A stretch of 64,000 bases of DNA from the NCBI GenBank assembly GCA_002803225.1, contig NXFV01001068.1, forward strand, positions 24,303 through 88,302, written 5' to 3'. The stretch is from Gamarada debralockiae (taxonomy: Eukaryota > Ascomycota > Leotiomycetes > Helotiales > Hyphodiscaceae). Below, in pieces: positions 32,938-44,371 of this stretch (position 1 is its first letter; each line of letters begins with the position of its first letter). A program made the translations under genes and the position numbers. Below the pieces are notes generated by a model, which worked only from the letters and a program-made list of their open reading frames with translations, did no database searches and was not told where the DNA came from.

Positions 32938-35900
32938 TCACGTTCTCCTACCGACCAACTCCGAGGTTAAGTCCAGAATGCATTTAAGGCAATCGTAATG
33001 CCATCCTCTCTCGTCACAAGAATCATTCCCATCCGAGTCGTCCTCAGCTGAGGTTGCGGCGACCACACTCTGAAGGCCACAAGCATTCGTGTCCGGCGCA
33101 CTAACAACAGCGGGCTTTGGTTCGGTGAGAACGTTTGCGGATGAAATATCATCCTCACAGATGGAATCGAATTCGTCGAGCAAATTTGACAATATCGATG
33201 AAGTTTCATCGTCCTCGTCTCCAAGAACTCTGGGATCGTCTGCTTCTAGACATATCCTTTTGAATGGCCTCTCCGACTCTCCGTTAGGGGTAGATATTTC
33301 CGTGCTCAAATGTTCATTATTGTCACCCGAGCCTTGCAACTGGCCCCTCTTCAATGTTCCTCTTGGACTTTCCGAGTAGTCCGAAGGGTCGCCATCGACC
33401 AACCCCAGTATACTCTCGTCCAGCATCTCCTCATCTGAGTAGTAGTCGAAGAACTCTTCTTCTGAGCCATACTCATCCAAGGCATGTTCTGAAATGCGAT
33501 CGTCTGAATTACTCTCATCGACCAACATAGAATCTGCTAACTCGAAAGAGTCGTGGTAGTCCTCTGAACCTGGTTACTTCACATCCCCCGATTCGAGCAT
33601 AAGGTTGTTGGTTGGTGAATCGATGCCTATATTCCCTAAAGAAGCCCAAAATATAGACCAGTAATGAAGATTGGGGGTAGGATAATATCGTAGCTCTTCA
33701 GGGAAAAAGCTCGGTCTAGTTGGTACCACCCCAAGAAAACGAAGTTGGTAAATCATTGAAGCGTACAATTCGGCCTCGAGAAGATCCTCAAACACCTCCA
33801 CTTGAACGCCCAGTGAGATGAAAGCTGACCGGAACAAGGCAGTGTGCCCATAGCTTCTGACGTTTCTCAAGATTTCATGAAACAGAAGACTGGGCTGGTC
33901 CAAGTCTAGACCAGCTGCCACACACGCCCTCAAACATTCATGGAGCTGGTCTTCAAGTTTATTAGTACCTTTCCCCTGCAAAGTAGCATCTCGATTCAAT
34001 GTTCCCATGGAATGTATAGTGACTACAGCTGAAAGCACAGCAAACCTCTCCTCGAGGATATAGCAACCCCGCAGAATCCTACCAAAGATAAAAGGATCTG
34101 TATCTTGGAAGATAGTGTCTGTAAGGAATCTGTCTTTGAAGCTACCAGGCAAGTAGGTTATATCACCCGAGATCGCCAATTCCTTAAGACGACAGTGGAT
34201 CCTAGTGCAGTAATGCTCTCTCACGGCGTCTAGGTCGGGTAATTGTATCGGCCATTCTCCCTGGCTGTTTAGCAAACTGAGTAGCGGCTGCCGAACATGA
34301 GCAGCTTTCTCAAGCCATATTAGCCTCTGAAATTCGGCATCTGCAGTAGGGTCATGGGTACTGTATTTGAGAATGATACGTCCCAGTTTGATGAGATATG
34401 ACCAGATATGGTCAGTGCAGGTAGCAAAGTCCGGCAGAGAGGCCAGTGCTGATAGTGGAGACGGCCCATATATATCATGATTCGCTCTTGGAACTCCAGG
34501 ATTTAACCCATGATTTACGAATTCTTCATAAACAGCAACAACTCCAGGCAAAAGAGAACATGACGTGCCAAATTGCGATTGGCTTGAGATGGTAGCCAGG
34601 ACTTTGTAGCAAGACAAGATCCAGCAGCGATCTTTCGCCCCAGATACGGTCAAACGGTGAAGCTTGGCCCGTCGCAAAAAGTAAACGAATAGTTGACAAT
34701 TCGCCCGTGGCGCAGGCTTTCACGATCGGAGCATCCGAATCGATGACGCTGAAGACCCTTAGCTTAGGCTCAGGAAGAGAATCGAACGTCGCAAATCCTT
34801 GCTGCACGAACGAGCCATAAACACCTATCCGTAGAAGTGGGGGTTTTGGATTGAGTTCCAGATTGGTTTGAGTGATTATTGAGGTGGTGGGCTGGCTCAG
34901 TCCTGGATTTTCGTGGGCGACCCGTTCACGGAATGTCGTGGTGGTGGAATGCACTGTGACGATGCCAATTGCTCGAATATATTTTCGAGAATGTGTATAT
35001 TGGCCAAGAATCCTTCGAGAGGATTGCTGATTGAGGAAGGGCTGAGCAAGCTCTGTAACGACCTCCCGTTGCTTCGTCTCGTGGGCCTGCAGTGCTTCCA
35101 TCCTCTCGTGATAGAACTCCTCAAGCACGCCACGAAAAGTAGTCTTGACCATTTCTGCCATCCCGAGGGGCAGCCATCGCAATCCCTCAGAAGTAGCCTT
35201 CATGTCTTCCACAGCTCCTTGTATTTGTTGGATGATATGATGCACTTCCACCCTAGCTCTTGATTCGGAAATGACGCTGGTGAATGCAGTAAAGTTTGAT
35301 ATGAGGATCGCGTTAACGCCTATAGAGAGATCTTGAAGCCTCTTGGATAAGTCGCTTCTTAGCTGTAAGACAGCCTGTGACATGTTCCTCGTTGTAAGAG
35401 ATACCTCATCGAATCGAGTGGGGAGAGTGTGGATATTGTAGAGGAAGTGTCGAGAGTCGAGATCAACGCACCTAGGCTGCGATGGGTCGTTCTGGTGTTG
35501 ATACTTTGCTGGTGTTCCAAGGATCTAAATTGTATTAGAACTGCAATAGATCTGCTCTGGGTGTTACTCACAGTAGAATGCTAGCCTGCGCGGCAGCTAT
35601 GTAGCCTGTTGCCCTCTGCATTCGGCCGACATTCTTAGTACAGCTGTTCTTGCCCATGGCAAAACAAATTCGATTCCATCTTCCTCCAAACCGATTGTTC
35701 TTCGTAATAAGCGCGAATAGCTTCGCTATCGTTTCTTTACTGTACTCGAGGGCCAACTCCGTAGCTCGGGTATGATCTCCAGCCTCCACAGGTACGCCAG
35801 ATTCTGCGAAATCAGCGAGAACATTTTGAAAGCTTTGCAGAGTCAATCCAAAGAGCTTGATTTCCGTTTGCAGGGATCGAACATCTTCCGATGCATCTTT

Positions 35901-36005
35901 GACGTAGTTGAGGGCATTTCGGATGTACTGGCAGCCTTGCACAGCTTAACCTGCGATACCGATAAAGGCAATCACTGATGCGCCCAAACCAATGGCTTCA
36001 GCCAT
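32938..36005 (-). pseudogene. Helo-like N-terminal domain / ankyrin-like signalling protein, broken by stops
   Basis: An ATG at 36005 opens MAEAIGLGASVIAFIGIAG, the typical start of fungal Helo-like/STAND-associated N-terminal domains. Codon 20 is TAA (35948-35946), and the same frame continues with AVQGCQYIRNAL and RSLQTEIKLFGLTLQSF. A 100-nt intron (35571-35472, acceptor CCTAG) restores frame to CVDLDSRHFLYNI and on through VLQLRSDLSKRL. An ankyrin-like piece follows (ATGELSTIRLLFATGQASPF). Near 34600 the coding signal changes frame (CYKVLATISSQ, YEEFVNHGLNPG), by frameshift or an unseen intron. The frame runs to a TAA at 33576-33574 but stays open beyond it for about 200 acidic codons (DEYGSEEEFFDYYSDEEMLD) to 32938. 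A 45-nt intron starting at GTTAAG could bypass the first stop but would delete conserved residues. Confidence 0.6.
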
Positions 36006-36228
36006 ACTGGCAGATGGAATATGGTAGAAATAGAGATATGATGAAAGGAAAGCATATCGGGACTTGAAGCCTGGCCGACATGGCGCAGGCTCAGCCTCAC
36101 GGTGTAACTTACACAGGCGGTTTGGACAGGGAAAGGCACGGCAGGCGACAATTGATGGCCGTAGAGTTAAAATGTTTATTTGCCATTATTTCGGAGTTTA
36201 TAGACGATCTGAAAAGGCTGGCCCGATG

Positions 36229-37470
36229 TTAGTCGAGGAAGTGTCGATGTTTTGGTGTTGATATTGCCAAGATGACGCGAAAGGATGAAAGCGCGTCGCG
36301 AAGGACCCGTCTTTTCAACAAACTGCGAACAAGAGTCAACAAAACATCAACTGTGACCCGTCGAAAGCCAGATCGAAATATGGCATCCATTACGGCAGCG
36401 ACGTTTCCAATTACCTCAAAGGCCTTCAGGCCCAGTCCTAATTCCGATCCATCCGCCACTCTATCCACGAAACTGTAAAGAACTCCAGGGCTTGAACGAT
36501 AACGTCGCACAGAGCGTGTGGGCTATGGAGTCTAGTTTTGATAGATCCATAGAGGGATGCACGGGCGAGCTGACGGCCGGAGAATATAATTCGCCTTCTT
36601 CTGTTCGACGTTTAGAGAGCCGGGTTGCCACCATCGTTTGGAAGTGCCAAGAGCCTGGAAACAATGGGATCCAGATGGACGCATTTTCACACGACGCTAC
36701 ACCAAACAAACCGACCCTGCAGGCATTACCCCGCCGATTATACGCACCTGATCCCTCATCGCCACTGTTACCAATGCTGCCAATGCTGCAAGTGCCCTAA
36801 AAAGATATGGTAATCACCGAAATTCCGGGAGTTGATGACTCAACATCCTCAACCTTAAAAGTTATTTTGCTAATTACTTTCGGCCTTGTCGGACCGGAAT
36901 CTCGGGCCGTCGAGTAGTTCTGATACAACCCATGAGCCGCCAGAAGCGAAGGAACCACATTTGAGTAATCATCAACAGGGGGAAACTGTCCATAGAGACC
37001 TTCAATGAAGGCTTTTATTCTCGTTCCTTGAGCTTTGGGTTGACGACTAAAGCCATTTTGCCGCTCTATTAGCGTCGTAATGTTTCTTTGATCTCGATCA
37101 CGCGATACGATATGCGATCCGATGAATGAGAAGGCTGAGGCAGAACACACTCGCACAAATGTACTGTCCTGCGCGAATACGACGCCCCTTCATAATTTAA
37201 GCTCAGCCCTAAGAGGAGGAGCTCATTCGCGAGACAGTAGCGATGCTGGCATTGAAGATGACCGATTCCGAGAACTTTAGTTCTGACCTTTTCTGATAGG
37301 TGGGGAAACTGCACTTCAAAGACTTTGAGCGTATCATCGGCTCTATGATGCTGCAGTATGGTTACGAAGAAAAAAGGGACTGCCAATGAAGCCTGGAGTA
37401 CGGATACAACGACGATTCGGCTTTGGAGCCTTCCGTCGATCTCCCGACTCTCGGCACGTGCCTGGGCCAC
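36229..37470 (-). pseudogene. Degraded coding fragments, possibly a second signalling-domain gene
   Basis: Several minus-strand pieces look coding but do not join. At 36510-36229 GLGLKAFEVIGNVAAVMDAI resembles the start of a Helo-like or related fungal N-terminal domain but lacks an ATG in place. At 37470-37069 VFEVQFPHLSEKVRTKVLGI and CLANELLLLGLSLNY read like a conserved domain I cannot name. At 37156-36797 IKAFIEGLYGQFPPVDDYSN continues in another frame. Frame changes between them lack good splice sites. This is tentative. Confidence 0.3.
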
Positions 37471-37532
37471 ACTTGAATGTGGCTCCTCTCCAACTTACCT
37501 CGCCATGGTCTACAATAAACAATGTTGCCACC

Positions 37533-39573
37533 ATGGACGACTCACAGTACCTGGCTGTCGCGGAGAACATTGCTCTTCTCTCCCTGCTAACTCGTGTTCC
37601 TGAAGCACCGGCGCAAAACCCCGCCATGGATGGTCTCGTGTGCGACGCTCAGAATGAGAGGACCCTTACTTTCGAGCGGGAGCGTGACATTGTCGACAAT
37701 CTGGCCTTTCTATCTGCTACATCCGATGATCCTGAGAAGGTCACGGCTATTTGCATCGAGGAGCATGCAGGTGCACGCGGTTGTACGGTTGTGATGGCAG
37801 TCAACCAGGGCAGTCTCAGAGTCGTGGAAGAAGGGTTTCGGAGGATCTCGAGTATCCTAGAGAAGGCTTCACTGCAAGGAAAGTCTCAAATCGCGTCCCT
37901 GAGAGCACATCCTAACCCCTGTCAAACTAGAAGACGGCGCGTCATCTAAGAGAGCTTTGTTCATGGAGATAATATCCTTGAATCGCAGCAGACTCCTATC
38001 ACGACTCCGATCTCAGCACGCCAAGAAATCCATTCGCAATCGGAACAAGCCTGCAGTAAGCGTAAGGCTGGAGGAAGCAGTGCATTTGAGCGCGGATTAT
38101 ACTGCTGTGCTTGCATCATCGGGTATCGATGTCGCTGCCATAAAGGCGGAAGTTGGAAGATTCCAGGCCGTCTTCCAAGAGCTCGAGGAAAAGGGGTCAG
38201 AGATTAGCACAAGCCATCTTCTCCTCGCAGATCTAGTCGATTACGCTCATACGCTGGCAACAAAGCTTCACCTCGGCAACCTTCTTGACGTCCTGCCAAA
38301 CACGCAGCTTGATCCGAGCACGAGAAAGAGCCTGCTCATCAGCGTTCAGAAGATCGGGCGATACAAGTCAGCTTGCGAGTTCTTGTTTCGGGCGGCGCAG
38401 AGGCTAGAGATTTTCCGGAGGGTAGAGGTAGAGGTCATCTCCCTACCGGCATCTGCGACCCGACCATTGAAGATGGCCGATTACACACCGAGCTTAACAG
38501 CCTCGCTCGCACGCATTGACGGTTCTAGTACCCAGAATGTACATCGGTTGTGCGCGACCCTCGAACAGAAGGCTGGTATATCACTGGCAGCAGCGCAGCA
38601 TGAGTTCGAGCAACGCGTACCGCGGGTCTTGGGCTTAGGCAGAATCCATGCGGAGATCAAGGTCATGTACCACTACGAGCTACACCGAGCGAAAATCCGC
38701 CCAAGGGTCATATGCTCTAGCAAGAGCGCCTGCTTCTTGTGCGACCTCTTCACTAGGCTCCACGGGAAGTTCTACATCGCGCGAACACACGGGAAGTTGT
38801 ATGAAGGGTGGAGATTGCCGGTTATCAGAGACCTACCGCTCTCGGGGACACAACTGGGACACCAGATGGCGACCATCCGAAGTTTTAATGTTGCTATCGA
38901 GCGCCGCATCGGCGGCATGCTTCGATCCGCACGCAGACTAAGCCATTCCGATCCCAACGAGAGCGTGTTCATCCAATCTCCATCATGGACGCCATCGAAT
39001 TTGTCGATACGCCAAGATGGCGATCCATCGCCTAAAGCTGGACCTGTACAGTATCATTCTGATTCAGATAATGCGTCAAAAGAGATTCACAGCGGAAAGT
39101 CGCCAATAGAAAAGGACGTAACCACCCGTGCTGTGACCAGTAATGGGGACAACCAAGAGTCAAAGTTACTCCGACCTACTTCTGAAGCACTTATCCAGGG
39201 CGTAGGAATTCGGCGAGAGCTTAGTAGAACGGACTATGAATTATGCCTTATTGCTAACGGTCTTTGTATCTTCGTAGGAACTTTTGAAACGCATACGGGG
39301 ACAAGTGCTGGGACCTCAACCAGTCCAAAGAGCGGTCAAGAGGACGCTTTAGATCGCTATTGGGTCAACGTTGAGTGGCTTAGTGACGATGAAGCTGTTC
39401 GAATTCAGGATATAATGGGGTCGAGTGTCGTGAATGTCGAGGCCGTGGAAAGTGGATTAGAGCTCTCCACGAGCGACGGGTCACCCATGACATCTAACAA
39501 TCTATATATTTCCCTAAATGCAGATGTTGTCTGCATCAAGTATGACTTGGCAAGGGATGCACAACTCCTGTAG
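37533..39573 (+). CDS. OTT_1508-like deaminase-fold protein
   Basis: Two exons, 37533-37851 and 37931-39573, give 653 residues. The intron 37852-37930 has a CTAAC branch site followed by CTAG. The start GCCACCATGG is a near-ideal translation context. The N-terminal part (YLAVAENIALLSLL, ERDIVDNLAFLSA) is shared by fungal members of this family. The catalytic signature of the cytidine-deaminase fold is present: RIHAEIKVMYHYE with H346-A-E348, and SACFLCDLF with C374 and C377 as zinc ligands. The family is predicted to deaminate nucleic acids or nucleotides and is expanded in ascomycetes; its substrate is unknown to me. A low-complexity region and a C-terminal WVNVEWLSDDEA segment follow. It lies head-to-head with the degraded signalling fragments, only about 60 bp away, and itself looks intact. 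Confidence 0.82.
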
Positions 39574-40889
39574 ATCAGCTATTGAACCTTAACAAAGTGC
39601 ATCAGCCAATCCTTTGGCCTGGTCCCTTGATTTCAAACATCAAGCCTCCTACTCACTGACCGCTTGCACGTGCTATTGCAGTCTCCTTAGATGAGAAAGC
39701 GCAAGACAAGAACACGCAGAATCCAAGGATATTCGATTTCATTTTTTGAGAATTACATTTCAGAAGATAGCAAAAAGAAATAGCTATTAGTGCGAGCACC
39801 GATTTGGAGCATACACCACCATCGAGACCGGGGCGAAGGCAAAAATCCACCACTTGCCTCTAGGGTCAGCGAGCCGTGTTTTGGCAAGCCACTCGGGATC
39901 GAAGCTGGAAGACCTCACATGTCTCTTTCAATGCAGATCGTCAACCCCGCTTCTGTGTGATCAAAGCAATCCTGCGGGGAGCTCCGGGACTCAACTACGG
40001 AACTCCTAAAATTTATCAGCCGAAACATCAACCTTATTCCTCCTTTCGGGCCTTTCAGTTGATTAGATTTTGGCTTGATTCTAGGCGTCTTTTAGAGCCG
40101 TTCTTTGCACTTCAACCCAAGACCAATTTCTGCAGTGCTCTTATTCCGGCCGCGACGCAGAAACTGCGGTCGCAAAGAACCAGTCCAGAATCTGGCCCTT
40201 CTTACCTTTGGTTTGTTGTGACGGGCAACTCTTTAAATGATCAGAATGGATCGAACGACACACTTCTAAATCTGGCCTTTATCACTTTTTCTGGCTTTTA
40301 CGTCACCTTTATTTCTAATCCTGCTTCACGCCTGGTTCTACGACCTCGACCTTCATGATACGTGCAGTAATCGACATCCGATTCTGCTCACTCTTGGCTG
40401 ATAGACCAAATATCTTACGGAAGAGACAGTTTATTCAAGGATGGAGTAACTAGCCTGTAATTCCTCGTCTCCGTGCTGTAAGTGAAAGCCCGGCCCCTAA
40501 CTCGTTACTCTCTCCAGGACATCCCACGAACTCCCTGCTGGAATTCAAGTGCCTGCAGAATCGATACCTCATATAATCTTACACATCGAACTTCTAAAAT
40601 AAGGGGCTGTAGGGACTACTAGCGCAATTCTGGTGGAACAAAGCCGTTTGGTACTCAGGACTCAAGGGATGTATTCAGATTGAATCTGCCGCAGCGTTCG
40701 TCTTTTTCTGACGTTATACAGCAGCCTCGATCTCAGAGAAGCACAACTCTGACGATAATACTGGCGAATTTCCCTCAATAACCGCTTACTCTCGCCGAAT
40801 TACAATCGCAGGTTGGCAGAATATCCAGAGAATGATTGCTGAGCAACCAAGTGCCGCGACAGCCAGTGTGACTAGTTCAACTGTTCGTA
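39574..40889. other. Intergenic, no gene seen
   Basis: A plus-strand frame at 39876-40358 (160 codons) has no recognisable domain and an unusual composition, so I do not call it. The 3' end of this block is the promoter of the CCCH gene. Confidence 0.35.
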
Positions 40890-42991
40890 ATGGATTTGGA
40901 TAGATTCGAGGGCATCAATGCCTCAGAATGGGATGATGTACCGGAGAGTCAGAGTTCGGCCGAGCAGCAGGAGATTACGCCTGCGATGAGGTTGGAGTCT
41001 GGCAAGATGATAGATGAGAAGGTACGACTATCATTGTATGGTCGAGACGAGATTGACTTTCTGGTAATAGGTCGATGAGATTTTGAACGCGATAGGAATA
41101 GCTCCACCTGGTGCCGCCAATGCAGTTGTTTCCACGCTTCCAAACCACTCTCGTGCTCCAGCAAAGGAGCCCTTTAAGCCTTTCAAAACAGCTACTTGCC
41201 GGTTAGTACCTTCGCCCTTACCAGTGTATTCCAATTAACTCTGGACAGGTTCTGGGCAACACCTAATAAAGAATGCCGTTTCACCGCCGAAGCATGCCGC
41301 AACCTCCATGCCTTCCTGCCCACCAGGATAAGCGAACCCGCTAACCTCTATACGAGCAAACCCATCTGGGGCGCTCCCGTCGACTCTCAACCTTCTCCCT
41401 CCGTGTCTCATACGTATCCCGATTCCTTGTCTGTCCCCCAAACCACCAACGATTTCAAAGACCGAACCAAAACATGTTGGTACTGGGCTAACGACAGAAA
41501 GTGTAAATACGCGGCGGAAAACTGCAAGTATCTGCATGAACATACAGCTGAGGGTGTTGTACCTAGACCAGCGAAGCTATTCTTGCCTGTTGGAGATGGA
41601 AGGGTGGGAGGTGAGAGGCGGTACACCCAAGTCGGGGAAAGTTCAAGGGAACGAATGGATGATAAATATAAGCCACCACATATCAAGGCTTTAGAGGACT
41701 GGACTTCTGGCAAGTTGATAAAAGTTGTCAACGTCACTGACCTCCCGAACGTGGAGACGTCGCCAAGAATCGAGAGATGTGAATATCTAGCGTCGTACAA
41801 TTGGCTTGACTGTTCAAATTATCCTACAATTCTGGTACCAGGTATGCGTTCCTCGTTAATTGAGTAAAGGAAGAAAATTGATAGTGTGATGTATTAAGGG
41901 TCACCGCCGCTGTGGTCACCGTTGCTAAACACGAAGCGCCTCAAGCAGGATTCTGGGAAGTACTTTCGAGACCCGAATGCCGCAAGGTACCCTCAGTAAG
42001 GAGAAAAGTATCAAAGCCATACTTACAAGCAAGCTGACCCTTCCCTAGCTTCCCAATGGAGCCTGTATTCAGGGCGCTCTTAGCTATGCGCCCCGATTCT
42101 GATCTCTCAAAATTCGATATCGTCGGTTGTGGAAGCACTCTTGGGAACCTTCTTCGCTTTTGTGGAGGGATCGACAAGGACTTCCGCTTTGACATCGACC
42201 GTGTTGGAAACACTGTCTTCTTTATACGCAAGGAGAGCTCTCCTACAGTTATAATCTCCGACATATGCGGATACGGGCATTCATTCCCAGAAGCGCATAC
42301 AATGTGGGAACCTGAAGTGAAGGGCTCAGCTTCCCATCAACGCATTATACAGTACGATTTCGGCGGACTGAAGTTCATGGTACGCTCTGAAAGTGATGGT
42401 TATCTAAAACAGGCAGTGGACCTTGACGCTCAGCCCAACGATGCCGAGACATCGAACGCTTCTAAGGCCCTTCTAGAGTCGAAGAAAAACCTAGCGAAGG
42501 CACAAGAGGAGAGCAAAGCAGATAATTATACCTTTCTCGAGGACCTGAGGATCACCGGGGGGCCTTCATCTACTATCGGGCCACTCCACATCGAGATGAG
42601 AGGCCGGCGAATTCCGCAAGAGGCCATCTTCGATTTGAAGACGCGCGCTAAGGAGACACGTCGACCGATAGACATGAACGAAGTATATCGAAGACTCTGG
42701 GTAAATCAAACGCCGTACTTCATATTTGCTGAGCACTTTAGGGGCACTTTTGAACCACAAGATATACAACCAATGTCTATCTCTGACGAAATATCGAAGT
42801 GGGAGAAGGATCAGGAGGCGTTGTTGAAGCGCTACCAAGCTATTCTGATGGAAATCATTGCGGCAACAAGGAGCTCAGCTACTGGGAAGCTCCAAGTCAT
42901 TCGACGTCTCGGTGGGCCCTTGGAAATTCAAGAAAGGGTTGCCGGAGATAACGCCGATGTCCTTCCTCACGATCTCCGTAACAAGTGGTGA
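40890..42991 (+). CDS. Double CCCH zinc-finger protein with a possible RAI1/DXO-like C-terminal domain
   Basis: Five exons, 40890-41021, 41071-41201, 41249-41841, 41899-41986 and 42049-42991, join in frame into 628 residues. Two CCCH zinc fingers of spacing C-x8/9-C-x6-C-x3-H lie near residues 85-110 (CRFWATPNKECRF...CRNLH, split by intron 41202-41248) and 165-190 (CWYWANDRKCKY...CKYLH). Such fingers usually bind RNA. The C-terminal domain begins about residue 315: LSKFDIVGCGSTLGNLLRF, GNTVFFIRKESSPT, GYGHSFPEAHTMWEPEVKGS, QYDFGGLKFMVRSESDGYL. Similar fungal proteins are often mislabelled geranylgeranyl pyrophosphate synthetase, but the prenyltransferase DDxxD motifs are not seen. The order of elements reminds me of RAI1/DXO decapping enzymes, a guess that needs profile comparison. 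Confidence 0.8.
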
Positions 42992-44371
42992 AACAAAGCT
43001 TACATTTCATTGGGGGGACGACATTTGTTTGGGAGGATGATGTTTGGTTGGGTTGCTGTAAGGCTTTAGAGAAATCGATAATCAAATTGACAATAGTAGT
43101 ATGCCATGCAGAAAAAAGACGCCCTGTCAAGTCCTGGTATAGCAATAGTAGCCAGGCATAGTGAACGTGCCCGCACATATCCCTCCTCATAATGCCTCGA
43201 CTAGAACCTTGACTCCGTGGTATTCAAGCTACGTTGCAGATGGTTCTGAAATTTTATCGTGTTTACGTTCTCAATCATAGGCCCTTTTGCATTCGGCATG
43301 ATCAAGCACACTGAGTACAGAAGTATTCCACAACCAATTGAATACTGCTTTTCCCAATTTGAATCAATATTTCAATCAACTAGCTACGTCTTCCCAGCTG
43401 CTGCCTCCTCGTCGCCACCTCCAAGTGACTCATTGACAGAAGAACAGTCCCGCAACACCATGGAGATCATCGATGGAGGCCTCTGTCGGATGATAATTTG
43501 CCTCGTTGTCGCTTGTCTCAGTCGCAAGAAGATCTAGGCCACAGACCGTGGCCAATAGCTATTTGTTCACTCCTTCTTCAGGCGGCTTGATGCGCAGAAT
43601 ATCCGGATGTCTTCAAGATTTGTTCGTTGATTTCTCAGGTGGGGCGCTGTGTCGGAGCTCCCAGTGTTTATGAGTATCCTGGCCACAGTAAGAAGGGATG
43701 ATCATCAGAGCCTCTTCGAGACATACAAATTCCCCGAATAATCTATCCATAGTCAATACAAGTATCCTGGTACACTTCAGAGCGTACACCCTCATTCATT
43801 GGCTTTCAAAGGCCCCAATCCAAGGTCTTTACGCATCATGAAAACTGGGATTACTTTCGCTCAATTCTCGCTAACCCACACGTTTACTTTTTGGGGTATT
43901 TGGGCGGCCGCTTCATGTCTCCAGGCGGCCGCGTCCGGGGTTGATTTTGTAAGCATACCAGCAGATTATTGGCGTCATTGTGCGCATACTCTTCGAGTTT
44001 CTATACTCTCTCGGTTTTTGGAGATAGGACATATAAATCCGACAGCAATAGAGACTTGGATCAATTCTCTGTTTTGCGCGTATGGTAAGCCGGGATAAAT
44101 GCAGTTCCGAGGTCTTTCATGGTTGATGCAAAATGGATACGTCAGTGGGTGGTTGTCACGATATGAGCGACAAATGAGAACGCGATGAATCGTTCAGGAT
44201 GTCCTTTCCGGGCAGTGTGTCGTCAATTCCCGCAGCTGAGGGGAAATGAAATATATAAAGAGGCCTTCGCTCTCCCGAAATGAACTCAAAATCTCAAGGT
44301 TCTTTCATCCCACCTACCTGTTCACCAATACGACCCCGCACTCAAGCCTCGCTCTCCATACTAAATCACCC
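42992..44371. other. Intergenic, no convincing gene
   Basis: Two plus-strand frames (43259-43537 and 43799-44098) are short and domain-free. GCGGCCGC-containing sequence at about 43908-43930 is locally repeated (GGGCGGCCGCTTC / AGGCGGCCGCGTC). The last 150 bp are the promoter and leader of the aldo-keto reductase. Confidence 0.35.

Noticed and set aside
39876..40358. 160-codon plus-strand frame
   Set aside because: No recognisable features and unusual amino-acid composition; probably chance.
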